A DNA stretch of 22,389 bases, taken from positions 1-22,389 of the forward strand of contig CAMBHX010000012.1 of NCBI GenBank assembly GCA_945867285.1, in the 5' to 3' direction. The position numbers and the translations under genes are program-made. Below the pieces are notes generated by a model. That model saw only the letters and a list, made by a program, of their open reading frames with translations, did no database searches and was not told the DNA's origin. This document shows positions 1-8,429 of this stretch, piece after piece. This DNA is from Sulfuricurvum sp. IAE1. Its GTDB lineage: Bacteria > Campylobacterota > Campylobacteria > Campylobacterales > Sulfurimonadaceae. Position 1 is the stretch's first letter; each line of letters starts with the position of its first letter.

Positions 1-1574
1 GGGTTATTGGCAAAATAATGCTGCACCCCATTAACAATTCCACTAATCATCTCTTTTTGGTACGCAGGATCAGAGATACGACTAGACTCTTCAGGGTGGC
101 TTATATAGCCAATTTCAAGTAAAATAGCAGGCATCTGAGCTCCAACAAGTACCCAAAAAGGTGCTTCACGTGCACCATTATCTTTGACGTTGGGATATTC
201 TTGCCGTAAGCCATTAAGAACCCCTTTTTGTATATCAATAGCAAGCTTATTGGAAGCAATAATTTTTTCACTGTTAAGAACATTAAGAAAGCTTAGCTTA
301 CCATATGTTCCCATTTCTCCCATGTCCTCATAATTTTCTTTGGCTGCAACTCTCATGGCCCGCTCACTTCGTCCTGGAGAGAGAAAATAAGTCTCGACTC
401 CATATGCAGCATTAGTATCAGAGCCCTTAGCAATAGAGTTAGCATGAATAGATAAAAAAAGATCTGACATCTTGTCATTGGCAAAACGGGTTCGATCTTT
501 AAGTTCTACAAAAAAATCACTATCTCTAGTTAAATGAACTATGTACCCAAGTGATTTCAAACGCTGCGCAAGCGAAAGAGAAATCTGCAATACAATCTCT
601 TTTTCCATATGCCCATGCCCTACCGCGCCACTATCTTTACCCCCATGACCTGGATCGATAACAATGACTTTTTTAGTACGGTCACGTGGAGGAAGTATCA
701 CCAACGGAGGAGGAACATTCAATGGAGGCTGAACAACAGGGGTAACCAGCGTAGGCACCAAAGGAACACTAATTTCACTCTCCACTAAAGGTTTAGAGCT
801 ACCCGCCAAATCAATTAAAATACTTCTGCCTTTGCAAATGGGCTTAATTGCAATAGCATTAGTACTTTCCACTACCATTCTCAATTTTTTATTATCATAT
901 TGTGCAAGTCGAACTTTAAGTGGAGTATCAAATAATTTTGTTTGCGCTACTTTAACATTATCAATATCAAGAATATAACGAAAACGCTGTTTTTCTGACT
1001 CAATAATTTTCGATAAATGGATTTCTTTAGAGTCAATCAAACTATCAAAAATCAATTCAACTCTCCCATCTTTTACTTTTAGCTCCAGTAAACGACGCTG
1101 GATATCAGTAGCTGTACTCGAAGGAAACATAGTAAGAATAGGACTTAATTTAGGAGACTCTTGAACTATAACATTAGAAGGTGTTTTTAGATACTCTTTT
1201 GGAAATTCAAGAGGTTTTTCAATGGGCTGAATTATTTTTGGAGCCATAGATACAGCTTCTAGAACAAGAGGCTCTGGACTGACGGGAAGAGCTACTTGGT
1301 ATTTTGACAATTCAGTTTTATATTTTGTTACATCAATATGGAGTAATTCGCCTCCCTTGATAATTCCTTCTAATGAACTGATAATTAGTGAAGTATTTTT
1401 TAAACTAAGTGCTTTTGTATAAAGAGCTTTACACTCATTGTATCCACGAAACTGTTCGTTTTCATCACTACTTTGAAAAGCTTTTTGTGCTTTTTCGAGT
1501 CGTGATTCTTCTAAAGTTGCCCCCAATCCCACTGAAACAACTACCAATACAATGAACAAAAACTTCTTTAGCAT
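1..1574 (-). CDS. N-acetylmuramoyl-L-alanine amidase (Amidase_3, AmiA/AmiC type), 3' end cut by window edge
   Basis: This exported zinc amidase would cleave the amide bond between MurNAc and the stem peptide in periplasmic peptidoglycan. The ATG is at 1574-1572 and the frame stays open to base 1 (524 codons visible). Residues 1-19 form a signal peptide: KK, a Val/Leu-rich core, then a likely cut after GLGA. Residues about 20-95 are helical. Residues about 162-258 resemble the AMIN domain that targets such amidases to the envelope. A Pro-rich linker (about 265-298) leads to the catalytic domain. There the Amidase_3 motifs are complete: H310 in IDPGHGG, E324 in MEKEI, H377 in IHANS, and catalytic E487 in LLEIGY. 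The last visible residues, HYFANN, look like a near-complete C-terminus. It is the last visible gene of the pyrH operon, 5 bases after its neighbour. C. jejuni has an amidase in the same place (Cj1269c, from memory). Confidence 0.93.
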   Translation of the reverse strand, partial: MLKKFLFIVLVVVSVGLGATLEESRLEKAQKAFQSSDENEQFRGYNECKALYTKALSLKNTSLIISSLEGIIKGGELLHIDVTKYKTELSKYQVALPVSPEPLVLEAVSMAPKIIQPIEKPLEFPKEYLKTPSNVIVQESPKLSPILTMFPSSTATDIQRRLLELKVKDGRVELIFDSLIDSKEIHLSKIIESEKQRFRYILDIDNVKVAQTKLFDTPLKVRLAQYDNKKLRMVVESTNAIAIKPICKGRSILIDLAGSSKPLVESEISVPLVPTLVTPVVQPPLNVPPPLVILPPRDRTKKVIVIDPGHGGKDSGAVGHGHMEKEIVLQISLSLAQRLKSLGYIVHLTRDSDFFVELKDRTRFANDKMSDLFLSIHANSIAKGSDTNAAYGVETYFLSPGRSERAMRVAAKENYEDMGEMGTYGKLSFLNVLNSEKIIASNKLAIDIQKGVLNGLRQEYPNVKDNGAREAPFWVLVGAQMPAILLEIGYISHPEESSRISDPAYQKEMISGIVNGVQHYFANN

Positions 1575-1579
1575 CAAAA

Positions 1580-2671
1580 CTACTCGCCTAGTGTTAGCTT
1601 ATCCATCAACTCTTTGACGGAGATAATTTTATCAATTTTATATCCATTGGTTCCAGAGAAAAATAACCCGAACTCTAAATTGCCCATATAGGCATCGCTC
1701 AATCGATCAGCAATACAAAAACCGACTTCTTTTGCTTCTACACCACGATGACAAGGAGCCACACAGTTTGAAATACATTTAATTGCAGGACCTGAACGAG
1801 TATCAATCAAACCATGTAGATTCGTACGTACTCCACGTGCTGGGTATCCTACTGGTGATTTCATCAATGTTATATCTTCTTCTTTAGCTGCCAATAAAAC
1901 ATCTTTAAAGTTATCATGTGCATCACATTCATGAGTTCCGATAAATCGTGTTCCCATTTGTACACCAGCAGCACCCAACGCCATCATTGCATCAATATCT
2001 TTTTTATCCCATACTCCACCAGCAGCAATAACAGGAATATTACCCCACAAAGCAGCCTCTGCAACTACGGGTGCTACGAGGTTTTCTAGCTGATATTCAT
2101 CCATACCGCATTGTTCATATGTAAACCCTTGGTGTCCGCCACTTTTAGGTCCCTCAAGAATAACAGCATCAGGAAGGCGATCGTAACGCTTCTGCCAACG
2201 CTTACAGATTATCGAAAGTGCTTTTGGTGAAGAGACGATAGGAACCAATGCAACATGAGGATAATCGACCGTAAACTCCGGCATATTTGTCGGTAATCCA
2301 GCGCCCGTAATGATGATATTAGCTCCCGCCTCACATGCATCAGTAACAACTCTGCCATAATCATTGATAGCATATAGAACATTACATGCCAATGGCGCAT
2401 CACCACAAATTTTACGAGCATTATCAAAAATAGCCTTGAGGCCTTTTTTGGAATAAAAGTTATCAGCTTCCAAAGGTCGCCCTGCTACAAGTTTATCAGA
2501 ATATAGTTTATCTTCGTAATTACCCGTTCCAACAGAACTTATCACTCCAAGTCCACCTTCCAATGATACCGTTCCTGCGAGCTTATCCCAGCTGATTCCA
2601 ACACCCATTCCACCTTGCACGATAGGCTTGGTAATAGTATATTGTCCGATTTTAAGTGGTGCATAACTCAT
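1580..2671 (-). CDS. Nitronate monooxygenase / 2-nitropropane dioxygenase family flavoprotein
   Basis: A 363-residue FMN-dependent TIM-barrel protein of the NMO/FabK-like family (COG2070). Visible family motifs are the N-terminal PIVQGGMG (16-23), EGPKSGGHQG with the presumed catalytic H180, PVIAAGGVWD (213-222) and GVQMGTRF (236-243), the last two forming the phosphate-binding end of the barrel. Family members oxidise alkyl nitronates with O2, while FabK relatives reduce enoyl-ACP. The sequence alone does not settle the substrate. A Cys cluster, C299, C303, C307 and C319, lies in the C-terminal part. The start codon overlaps the tyrS stop by one base (TAATG), so the two genes are probably translationally coupled. 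The position between tyrS and the amidase matches Cj1270c of C. jejuni (from memory). Confident on family, unsure of reaction. Confidence 0.9.
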   Translation of the reverse strand: MSYAPLKIGQYTITKPIVQGGMGVGISWDKLAGTVSLEGGLGVISSVGTGNYEDKLYSDKLVAGRPLEADNFYSKKGLKAIFDNARKICGDAPLACNVLYAINDYGRVVTDACEAGANIIITGAGLPTNMPEFTVDYPHVALVPIVSSPKALSIICKRWQKRYDRLPDAVILEGPKSGGHQGFTYEQCGMDEYQLENLVAPVVAEAALWGNIPVIAAGGVWDKKDIDAMMALGAAGVQMGTRFIGTHECDAHDNFKDVLLAAKEEDITLMKSPVGYPARGVRTNLHGLIDTRSGPAIKCISNCVAPCHRGVEAKEVGFCIADRLSDAYMGNLEFGLFFSGTNGYKIDKIISVKELMDKLTLGE

Positions 2672-3879
2672 TAAGAAACCTTTATTTTGGCAAATTTCCG
2701 CTTACCGATTTGGACGATATACTCGCCTCTTTCAAGTTGCAATTGCTCATCATCAATTTTTTGTTGATTTATTTTAACAGACCCTTGCTTAATATCCCGA
2801 CGAGATTGAGAGGTTGAGGGTGATAATTTGGCATCAACTAAGAGTTTCGCAATCCATACAGGAGCAGACATCTCAAACTCATCCATCTCGCTTGGAATTT
2901 CACTGTGCGCATGGACTCTTTGAAACTCATTACCAGCTTCTATCGCTTGGGCTGACGAGTGGAAACGTGCGGTTATCTCAATAGCCAACTCTTCTTTAAC
3001 TTTTTTAGGATGGTATTCACCACACTCAACACCCAATTTTAGTGCACTAATCTCATCCAGTGATTTATTACTCAAAAGTTCATAATAACGCCACATCAAG
3101 GTATCGCTAATACTCAAAACTTTACCATACATATCATTGGGACTATCAGCCACAGCGATATAGTTCCCCAATGATTTAGACATTTTTTGCACTCCATCTA
3201 ACCCCTCAAGGATAGGCATCATCAACACAACTTGCTCTTTTCCAACATTGTAAGAACGTTGTAAATGGCGACCCATGAGTAAATTAAACTTTTGATCCGT
3301 CCCGCCAATCTCAACATCGCTTCTGAGGTGAACACTGTCATACCCTTGTAGCAATGGATACAAAAATTCGCTTATTGAAATAGAAATACCCGCTTTGTGG
3401 CGTTTATCAAAATCATCACGTTCTAACATACGCGCCACATTAAACGTCGTAGTAAGTTCAAGCATTCCAGATGCTCCAAGATTGTTTATCCAATCTGAAT
3501 TAAAGACTACTGTCGTCTTTTGAGGGTCAAGGATTTTAAACACTTGATCCTTATAACTTTGAGCATTTTGAAGAATCTGTTCAGGCGATAAAATTTTACG
3601 AGTTTCACTTTTACCCGTTGGATCACCAATTTGTGCCGTAAAATCTCCAATCAAAAATTGTACACGTGCACCATAGGTTTGAAAAATAGCTAACTTCTGT
3701 AACAAAACAGTATGTCCTAAATGCAAATCAGGAGCAGTAGGATCAAATCCTGCTTTAACCGTGTAATGCTCCCCTTTTTCAAGGAAATTTTTGACTAAAA
3801 TTTCTAATTTTTCATTATCTATAATCTCAGCAGTTCCTCGTCGTATCTCACGTAATGCATTTGCTGTTTTCTCATTCAT
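2671..3879 (-). CDS. tyrS: Tyrosyl-tRNA synthetase (KMSKS-type, TyrZ-like)
   Basis: A cytosolic class I aminoacyl-tRNA synthetase of 402 residues that charges tRNA-Tyr. The HIGH-type signature is HLGH (53-56), inside the segment starting GFDPTAPDLH. The tyrosine-pocket strand VEIGGTDQKFN (191-201) follows, and the second signature is KMSKS at 234-238. Having KMSKS rather than the KFGKT of E. coli TyrS places it in the TyrZ-type branch. Residues about 345-402 are an S4-like RNA-binding domain (SRRDIKQGSVKIN). Length is normal for the family. The gene starts 3 bases after the spoT stop and its own stop overlaps the next start, so it reads as part of one polycistron with spoT and the downstream flavoprotein gene. 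Confidence 0.97.
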   Translation of the reverse strand: MNEKTANALREIRRGTAEIIDNEKLEILVKNFLEKGEHYTVKAGFDPTAPDLHLGHTVLLQKLAIFQTYGARVQFLIGDFTAQIGDPTGKSETRKILSPEQILQNAQSYKDQVFKILDPQKTTVVFNSDWINNLGASGMLELTTTFNVARMLERDDFDKRHKAGISISISEFLYPLLQGYDSVHLRSDVEIGGTDQKFNLLMGRHLQRSYNVGKEQVVLMMPILEGLDGVQKMSKSLGNYIAVADSPNDMYGKVLSISDTLMWRYYELLSNKSLDEISALKLGVECGEYHPKKVKEELAIEITARFHSSAQAIEAGNEFQRVHAHSEIPSEMDEFEMSAPVWIAKLLVDAKLSPSTSQSRRDIKQGSVKINQQKIDDEQLQLERGEYIVQIGKRKFAKIKVS

Positions 3880-3882
3880 TAT

Positions 3883-6048
3883 CTATCCTTGACTTCGGTA
3901 CGCATCATCGGTCCGAAAAAATTGTATGATTTTCCCTTTTTTATCGAGCTTGGAGCGTAGCTTGTTAATATCTCGCTCCAAAGTTTGAAACTCCATTTCA
4001 CAATATTGAGTATGATCAGATTTAGATTTTCCAAGCTCAATACTGTTAATCTCCAAATCAATTTTTGCCATAAACGTAAGCATATCAGCCAAAGAACCTT
4101 TGGAATTTGCCATGCTAATAATAAGGTGGTATCGACTAAAAGTTTGCTGCTTCCACTGAACAAATACCATATCATGATGAGTTTCAATCATAGAACCAGC
4201 ATGTTTACACATTTTGTGGTGCACATGTGCTTTGGCATCTTGAAAGAACGCCACAATCTCATCCCCCGACTTTGGATGACAGCAATAGTCAAATACTGCA
4301 TCCGAAACCGTATGGTTACTCAATACCTCAACAGAGCCAAACAAGTAGGACTTGAGCTTAAAACGGTCTCTTGTCCAAAATGCACCAAAACGACTGCTTT
4401 CTTGCATTTCTTCTTTAATTTTGTTCAGGACTTCTTTGAAAAAATCAAGCTCTCTAGGAATACGATACCATTGATCCAGAAATTCTCCTCGCTCAACAAT
4501 TTCATACACTCGTGCAGCATTCAAACGTAACACACACGATAAAATATTAATTCCACTTTCATTATCAATAGCTCGTATACGTCCATTACAATTAGCTCGC
4601 ATACTTGATTTGGCACGAGAGGTTTTCACAGTATCGATCCAGGTACAACGGGTAATCTTTTTACCATCAGGTGCATTGACAATACGTACAACGTCGCCAT
4701 TGTGTAACTCACTTAAAAGACTGGCTTTTTCTTTGTTAAGCAAACACCCTTCAGCACTATCACCTACTTCAGAATGTATAGCATACGCAAAATCTAGACA
4801 CACCGCCCCACGAGGTAAAGTAAAAGCTTTACCTTTGGGCGAAAACACAGTAATATCTTCGCTGTACAAATCATTTTTAATCAACTCATAAAATGCCTCA
4901 ACGGATTCGTTTTGATACTGGAGATTGTGCAACCAATCCAAACTTATAGCGTTATTACCACCGCTTTTATATTTCCAGTGCGCTGCAACTCCTAACTCTG
5001 CTGTCTCATGCATCTCAACCGTACGAATTTGAACTTCAAAAATAGCACTTTCATCAAAAACGGTGGTATGAAGTGTTTGATAGCCATTTTCTTTTGGTAT
5101 AGCAATGTAATCCTTAAATCTCGCACTCAATGGCTGAAAATTGAGATGGACCAAACCAAAAACTTTGTAACAATCTACCGGTGTTTTGACCAAAATACGG
5201 ACAGCCAAGAGGTCAAGGATTTCATCAATGCTGATCCCTTTACGCTGCATTTTGAGATAAATAGAGTAATCATGCTTTACACGACTCAAAATCTCAAAAT
5301 CTTCCTGAAACATCCCATTGGAGAGAAAAATTTGGGTTAACTTGTCACAAAACTCATGTAAACGTTCATTGATAGAACGGAAGTTTTCTGCCAAATAAAG
5401 ACTAATAGCTTTTTTATCCTCTTCAAAAAGATAACGAAAGCTCAAATCTTCTAGAAGATTTTTCAAAAAAGAAATACCCAAACGATGTGCTATTGGAGCG
5501 TAAACCACTAAGGTTTCTTCAGCAATACGGTGTTGCTTGGCTTGCGTTAACGCATCTAGAGTGAGCATATTATGAAGGCGATCACATAATTTTACTACCA
5601 ATACTCGCACATCTTCGATAGATGCTAATAACATTTTGCGAAAGGTTAGTGCAGAAACGACAAGCTTTTGATCCGAATGCGACGGGATAAGTTCCGAATC
5701 TCGAATGGAGTCGATTTTAGTCAACCCTTCCACGAGATGAGCAACATCTGCACCAAACTCGAATCCAATCTCTTCAATAGTAATCGCAGTATCTTCAACC
5801 ACATCATGAAGAAGCGCTGCGATCACCATCGCTTCATCACCAGTAAGCTCTGCTACAATACTGGCAACCAAAACAGGATGAACAACATACGGTTCACCGC
5901 TTTTTCGAAACTGTCCTTCGTGCGCACCGCACGCCAGTTCAAAGGCCTGTTCCAAGAGAGGAGAGAATGTAATCCGGTCGCCCAAAAAAGTACGAGCGGT
6001 GCTTGTGTCATTAATTTTTTGTATGACATCGATATCAATATGATTCAA
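3883..6048 (-). CDS. spoT: Bifunctional (p)ppGpp synthetase/hydrolase (Rel/SpoT family), TTG start
   Basis: A long RelA/SpoT homologue of 721 residues that makes and degrades the alarmone (p)ppGpp. The order is: HD hydrolase domain (about 30-165), with H57 in YVVHP, H81-D82 and E85-D86 in LLHDVVEDT, and D156 in KLCDRLHN; synthetase domain (about 235-362), with RFKD at 310-313, NGYQTLH, and E338 in EVQIRT; TGS (about 397-460); a Cys/His zinc-finger segment containing DYCCHPKSGDE; and a C-terminal ACT domain (about 645-721). RFKD is the RxKD form seen in bifunctional Rel/SpoT enzymes, not the ExDD form of monofunctional RelA. The start is TTG at 6048: an in-frame TAG lies five codons upstream, GGAAAG lies 8 bases ahead, and no ATG occurs before the HD core. 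It starts 23 bases after the rpoZ stop. As this is likely the main long RSH, both activities would sit in one protein. Confidence 0.96.
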   Translation of the reverse strand: MNHIDIDVIQKINDTSTARTFLGDRITFSPLLEQAFELACGAHEGQFRKSGEPYVVHPVLVASIVAELTGDEAMVIAALLHDVVEDTAITIEEIGFEFGADVAHLVEGLTKIDSIRDSELIPSHSDQKLVVSALTFRKMLLASIEDVRVLVVKLCDRLHNMLTLDALTQAKQHRIAEETLVVYAPIAHRLGISFLKNLLEDLSFRYLFEEDKKAISLYLAENFRSINERLHEFCDKLTQIFLSNGMFQEDFEILSRVKHDYSIYLKMQRKGISIDEILDLLAVRILVKTPVDCYKVFGLVHLNFQPLSARFKDYIAIPKENGYQTLHTTVFDESAIFEVQIRTVEMHETAELGVAAHWKYKSGGNNAISLDWLHNLQYQNESVEAFYELIKNDLYSEDITVFSPKGKAFTLPRGAVCLDFAYAIHSEVGDSAEGCLLNKEKASLLSELHNGDVVRIVNAPDGKKITRCTWIDTVKTSRAKSSMRANCNGRIRAIDNESGINILSCVLRLNAARVYEIVERGEFLDQWYRIPRELDFFKEVLNKIKEEMQESSRFGAFWTRDRFKLKSYLFGSVEVLSNHTVSDAVFDYCCHPKSGDEIVAFFQDAKAHVHHKMCKHAGSMIETHHDMVFVQWKQQTFSRYHLIISMANSKGSLADMLTFMAKIDLEINSIELGKSKSDHTQYCEMEFQTLERDINKLRSKLDKKGKIIQFFRTDDAYRSQG

Positions 6049-6071
6049 TACAACAGCTTTCCGCTAACAAG

Positions 6072-6287
6072 TTAAGCTTTGTCTACAAAACCTTTGATAG
6101 TGACAAACCCCTCGGCAATCTCCATCAAAGCCACGTCAGCATGCTTCATTTTTTTCAAATCAACATTAAGTTTGGATGGTGCACCATTTTGGAGCTGATC
6201 AGAACGTTTTGCTACTGCTAGCGCCAATTGGTAACGATCAAGATTAGCAGTTTCTAGCGCTTTTGCAGTTAATTCTTCGAGTCTCAT
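6072..6287 (-). CDS. rpoZ: DNA-directed RNA polymerase omega subunit
   Basis: A 71-residue small protein with the omega core: LDRYQLALAVAKRSDQL (residues 16-32), the helix that wraps the C-terminal tail of beta-prime, then DLKKMKHADVALMEIAEG. It helps fold and assemble RNA polymerase. An AGGA Shine-Dalgarno lies just before the ATG. It begins MRLEEL and so lacks the N-terminal Met-Ala-Arg sequence that forms part of ppGpp site 1 in E. coli omega. It lies between pyrH (24 bases) and spoT (23 bases), the order also known in C. jejuni. The rpoZ-spoT adjacency is shared with E. coli. Confidence 0.93.
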   Translation of the reverse strand: MRLEELTAKALETANLDRYQLALAVAKRSDQLQNGAPSKLNVDLKKMKHADVALMEIAEGFVTIKGFVDKA

Positions 6288-6311
6288 TTTTTTCCTTTTA
6301 ATATACTAAAT

Positions 6312-7022
6312 TTATTGAACAATAGAGCAACTATTACGATTGCCCTGAATAATACTAAGCAAATTACCCTCTGTAAACATATTACAAACTATAATAGGAA
6401 GTTTATTCTCTTTAGCTAATGCAATAGAAGTGTCGTCCATAACTTTGATATGGTCCTTGAGTGCTTCGTCATAACCCAAACTTGGGAGTTTTACAGCATC
6501 ACTAAACTTATTAGGATCTTTATCGTAAACGCCGTCAACTTTGGTCGCTTTGATAATTACCTCTGCCCCGATTTCAACAGCACGCAATGTTGCAGCTGTA
6601 TCAGTCGTAAAAAATGGATTACCCGTACCTGCAGCAAAAATAACCACACGTCCTTTTTCCAAATGACGCATGGCACGTCGAACAATGAATGGTTCAGCAA
6701 TTTGTTCCATTTTGATAGCACTTTGAACGCGGACCTTAATTCCTTCATGCTCGCATGCTTCTTGAACAGCAATAGAGTTGATGACAGTGCCAAGCATCCC
6801 CATGTAGTCACCTGATGTACGACGAATAATCCCATCGGCAGCAGCAGTAACTCCACGAATAATATTACCTGCACCAATAACAATACCTACTTCGATCCCT
6901 GCATCTGTCAGGGTCTTAATCTCTTTGGCAATAAATTGAAGAATCTTCGTATCAATCCCGTATCCATTTTCACCCGCCAATGCCTCGCCCGAAAACTTCA
7001 CTAAAACACGTTTATAGCTCAT
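6312..7022 (-). CDS. pyrH: Uridylate (UMP) kinase
   Basis: A 236-residue amino-acid-kinase-fold enzyme that phosphorylates UMP to UDP with ATP; bacterial PyrH is hexameric and allosterically controlled. Motifs seen: the N-terminal KFSGEAL phosphate loop, VIGAGNIIRG (about 49-58), the GTGNPFFTTDTAA nucleotide-site segment, and KATKVDGVYDKDPNK, typical of PyrH. Length and start agree with the family. AGGGGA lies 4 bases before the ATG. It is the first gene of the leftward operon, with two TATAAT-like boxes just upstream. Its placement before rpoZ and spoT puts pyrimidine nucleotide supply in one transcription unit with the stringent-response enzyme. Confidence 0.97.
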   Translation of the reverse strand: MSYKRVLVKFSGEALAGENGYGIDTKILQFIAKEIKTLTDAGIEVGIVIGAGNIIRGVTAAADGIIRRTSGDYMGMLGTVINSIAVQEACEHEGIKVRVQSAIKMEQIAEPFIVRRAMRHLEKGRVVIFAAGTGNPFFTTDTAATLRAVEIGAEVIIKATKVDGVYDKDPNKFSDAVKLPSLGYDEALKDHIKVMDDTSIALAKENKLPIIVCNMFTEGNLLSIIQGNRNSCSIVQ

Positions 7023-7048
7023 GCAGTCCCCTTTGCGTAATTGTTGAG

Positions 7049-7064
7049 ATTATACTTTATTATA
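7049..7064 (-). promoter_or_regulatory. Tandem TATAAT-type -10 boxes for the pyrH operon
   Basis: On the minus strand two perfect TATAAT hexamers occur 10 bases apart (7064-7059 and 7054-7049). The nearer one would start transcription about 20 bases before the pyrH ATG. No clear -35 is visible, which is usual for vegetative promoters in Campylobacterota, where upstream T-rich periodicity replaces it. Positions are read from sequence; promoter activity is inferred. Confidence 0.45.
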
Positions 7065-7089
7065 GCTTTTAGGTTGCTTTGGTTACACT

Positions 7090-8427
7090 ATGACAAAAAG
7101 GGATAGAAGAGTGAATTTGTATTTAGACTTTCTGAAACAATTCTTTCTCCCATCAACACCATCTGTCCACTACTATGGAAGAGGGATTCATGATGCACCC
7201 AATCCTAGAGAGCATGAACTTTTTGACAATTCAACCGTTGCTTTTGAAAATCATGATTTTCACAACGGCTATCACTATTTTCTTCAATCTCTACAGCATC
7301 AACACACTCCTCATTTGACAATCAAGCTTTATGAAAACAGTTCAGAGTTTACTCTCATCCAAGGAGCTGCTATTATCAATGGTCGTTGCGATGAAAATAT
7401 TTTTAGCGCATACGCTACGATTGCCCAAGCTTCGCAACTTAATGTCTCTATTAAGCGTCATCTTTTAGAGCGAAATTTTCAACTAACCTATGCAAATTTT
7501 TCCCAAGACAACGATACGATAGTACTTAAAATCCTACTCAGTACTCAAACTATAACTCCACAAAAAATATTTTTTCCCCTGCGAGAACTTGCCCTCAATG
7601 CTGCCTATGAAAAAGAATTTATCGCTAGTGAGTATGATGAATCTGCACTTCTTGAGATGGAACACATCGCCCCACTTAACCCAAAACGATTGAAATATTT
7701 TTATCATATCATGCTGAAATGGATTGACAAAACGTCCCAAGGGCTCACAGGATTACTCTCTAATGATAACAATGGAATGGCATCCTTTAGCTATCTCACC
7801 CTCTTGCTGCAAATTGACTATTTACTCATTCCTCGCAAAAAAATAGCCAAAGAGATTAATGAAAAAATAAATAGTTATTTTTTGGAGGATGAAAAGCTCA
7901 CACTAGACAAAAATAATGATTTAGAAAATTACCTCGTTGAACTAAAAAATATCGATTTCAACTTCTTTTGTACCCAGTTTTATGGTGCTCCTATTACATT
8001 TGCTCCCTATGACCAAGCCAGTCATGAAGAAATAGCTACATTTATTGACGAATCACTGGGAAAAATTCGTTGGTATAAAAACAACCATATCAACTACGTC
8101 ATTCCTATTATTTATCACTATATATCTCTCTATGTACTTTACAACTATGGACTTCATCCTTCATTGCGTGCTCTTTTTCATCTTCATGTTCAACTTTATA
8201 TTCCTGATTTTTTTGTACAACAAGAAGGAACTACTCCCTATATTTCCAAAACAGGCGTTCTTCAAAAATCAATGATTGTTACCGCGATAGATGCTGCACT
8301 AAAGCCTTATACTAAACGCCATAAAAACCTCAAAAACTTCAGTGATCAACTCAATTTTAGTGATTTAGACCATTTTAGTCAAAGCTATTATCAACAACTT
8401 AAAATTCTTGATTATCAGGAGGTCTGA
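7090..8427 (+). CDS. Unrecognised 445-residue protein, paired with the downstream protease
   Basis: I do not recognise this family. There is no signal peptide and no clear membrane segment. Residues about 45-68 look like one TPR-like helical hairpin. Residues about 86-178 (from QGAAII to EKEFI) resemble, weakly but without large gaps, residues about 261-352 of the next protein, with matching G-A, LL..N, FS.D/LS.D and F..L....Y positions. I suspect a YbjN/CesT-like chaperone-type fold. The rest, about 200-445, is mainly helical, rich in Tyr, Phe and His (for example IIYHYISLYVLYNYG), and has no known catalytic motif. Its stop is two bases before the protease GTG. The ATG at 7090 has no good Shine-Dalgarno; an in-frame GTG at 7111 has AAGGGA 6 bases upstream and may be the real start. 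It runs divergently from pyrH. Confidence 0.8.
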   Translation: MTKRDRRVNLYLDFLKQFFLPSTPSVHYYGRGIHDAPNPREHELFDNSTVAFENHDFHNGYHYFLQSLQHQHTPHLTIKLYENSSEFTLIQGAAIINGRCDENIFSAYATIAQASQLNVSIKRHLLERNFQLTYANFSQDNDTIVLKILLSTQTITPQKIFFPLRELALNAAYEKEFIASEYDESALLEMEHIAPLNPKRLKYFYHIMLKWIDKTSQGLTGLLSNDNNGMASFSYLTLLLQIDYLLIPRKKIAKEINEKINSYFLEDEKLTLDKNNDLENYLVELKNIDFNFFCTQFYGAPITFAPYDQASHEEIATFIDESLGKIRWYKNNHINYVIPIIYHYISLYVLYNYGLHPSLRALFHLHVQLYIPDFFVQQEGTTPYISKTGVLQKSMIVTAIDAALKPYTKRHKNLKNFSDQLNFSDLDHFSQSYYQQLKILDYQEV

Positions 8428-8429
8428 TT

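Noticed and set aside
101..283. 60-codon minus-strand frame near the left edge
   Set aside because: It is an out-of-frame shadow of the amidase catalytic domain, whose own frame carries all zinc-site motifs.
3985..4530. 181-codon plus-strand open frame inside spoT
   Set aside because: It lies wholly antisense to the well-supported ACT and zinc-finger coding region of spoT, has no ribosome site, and shows no recognisable protein pattern.
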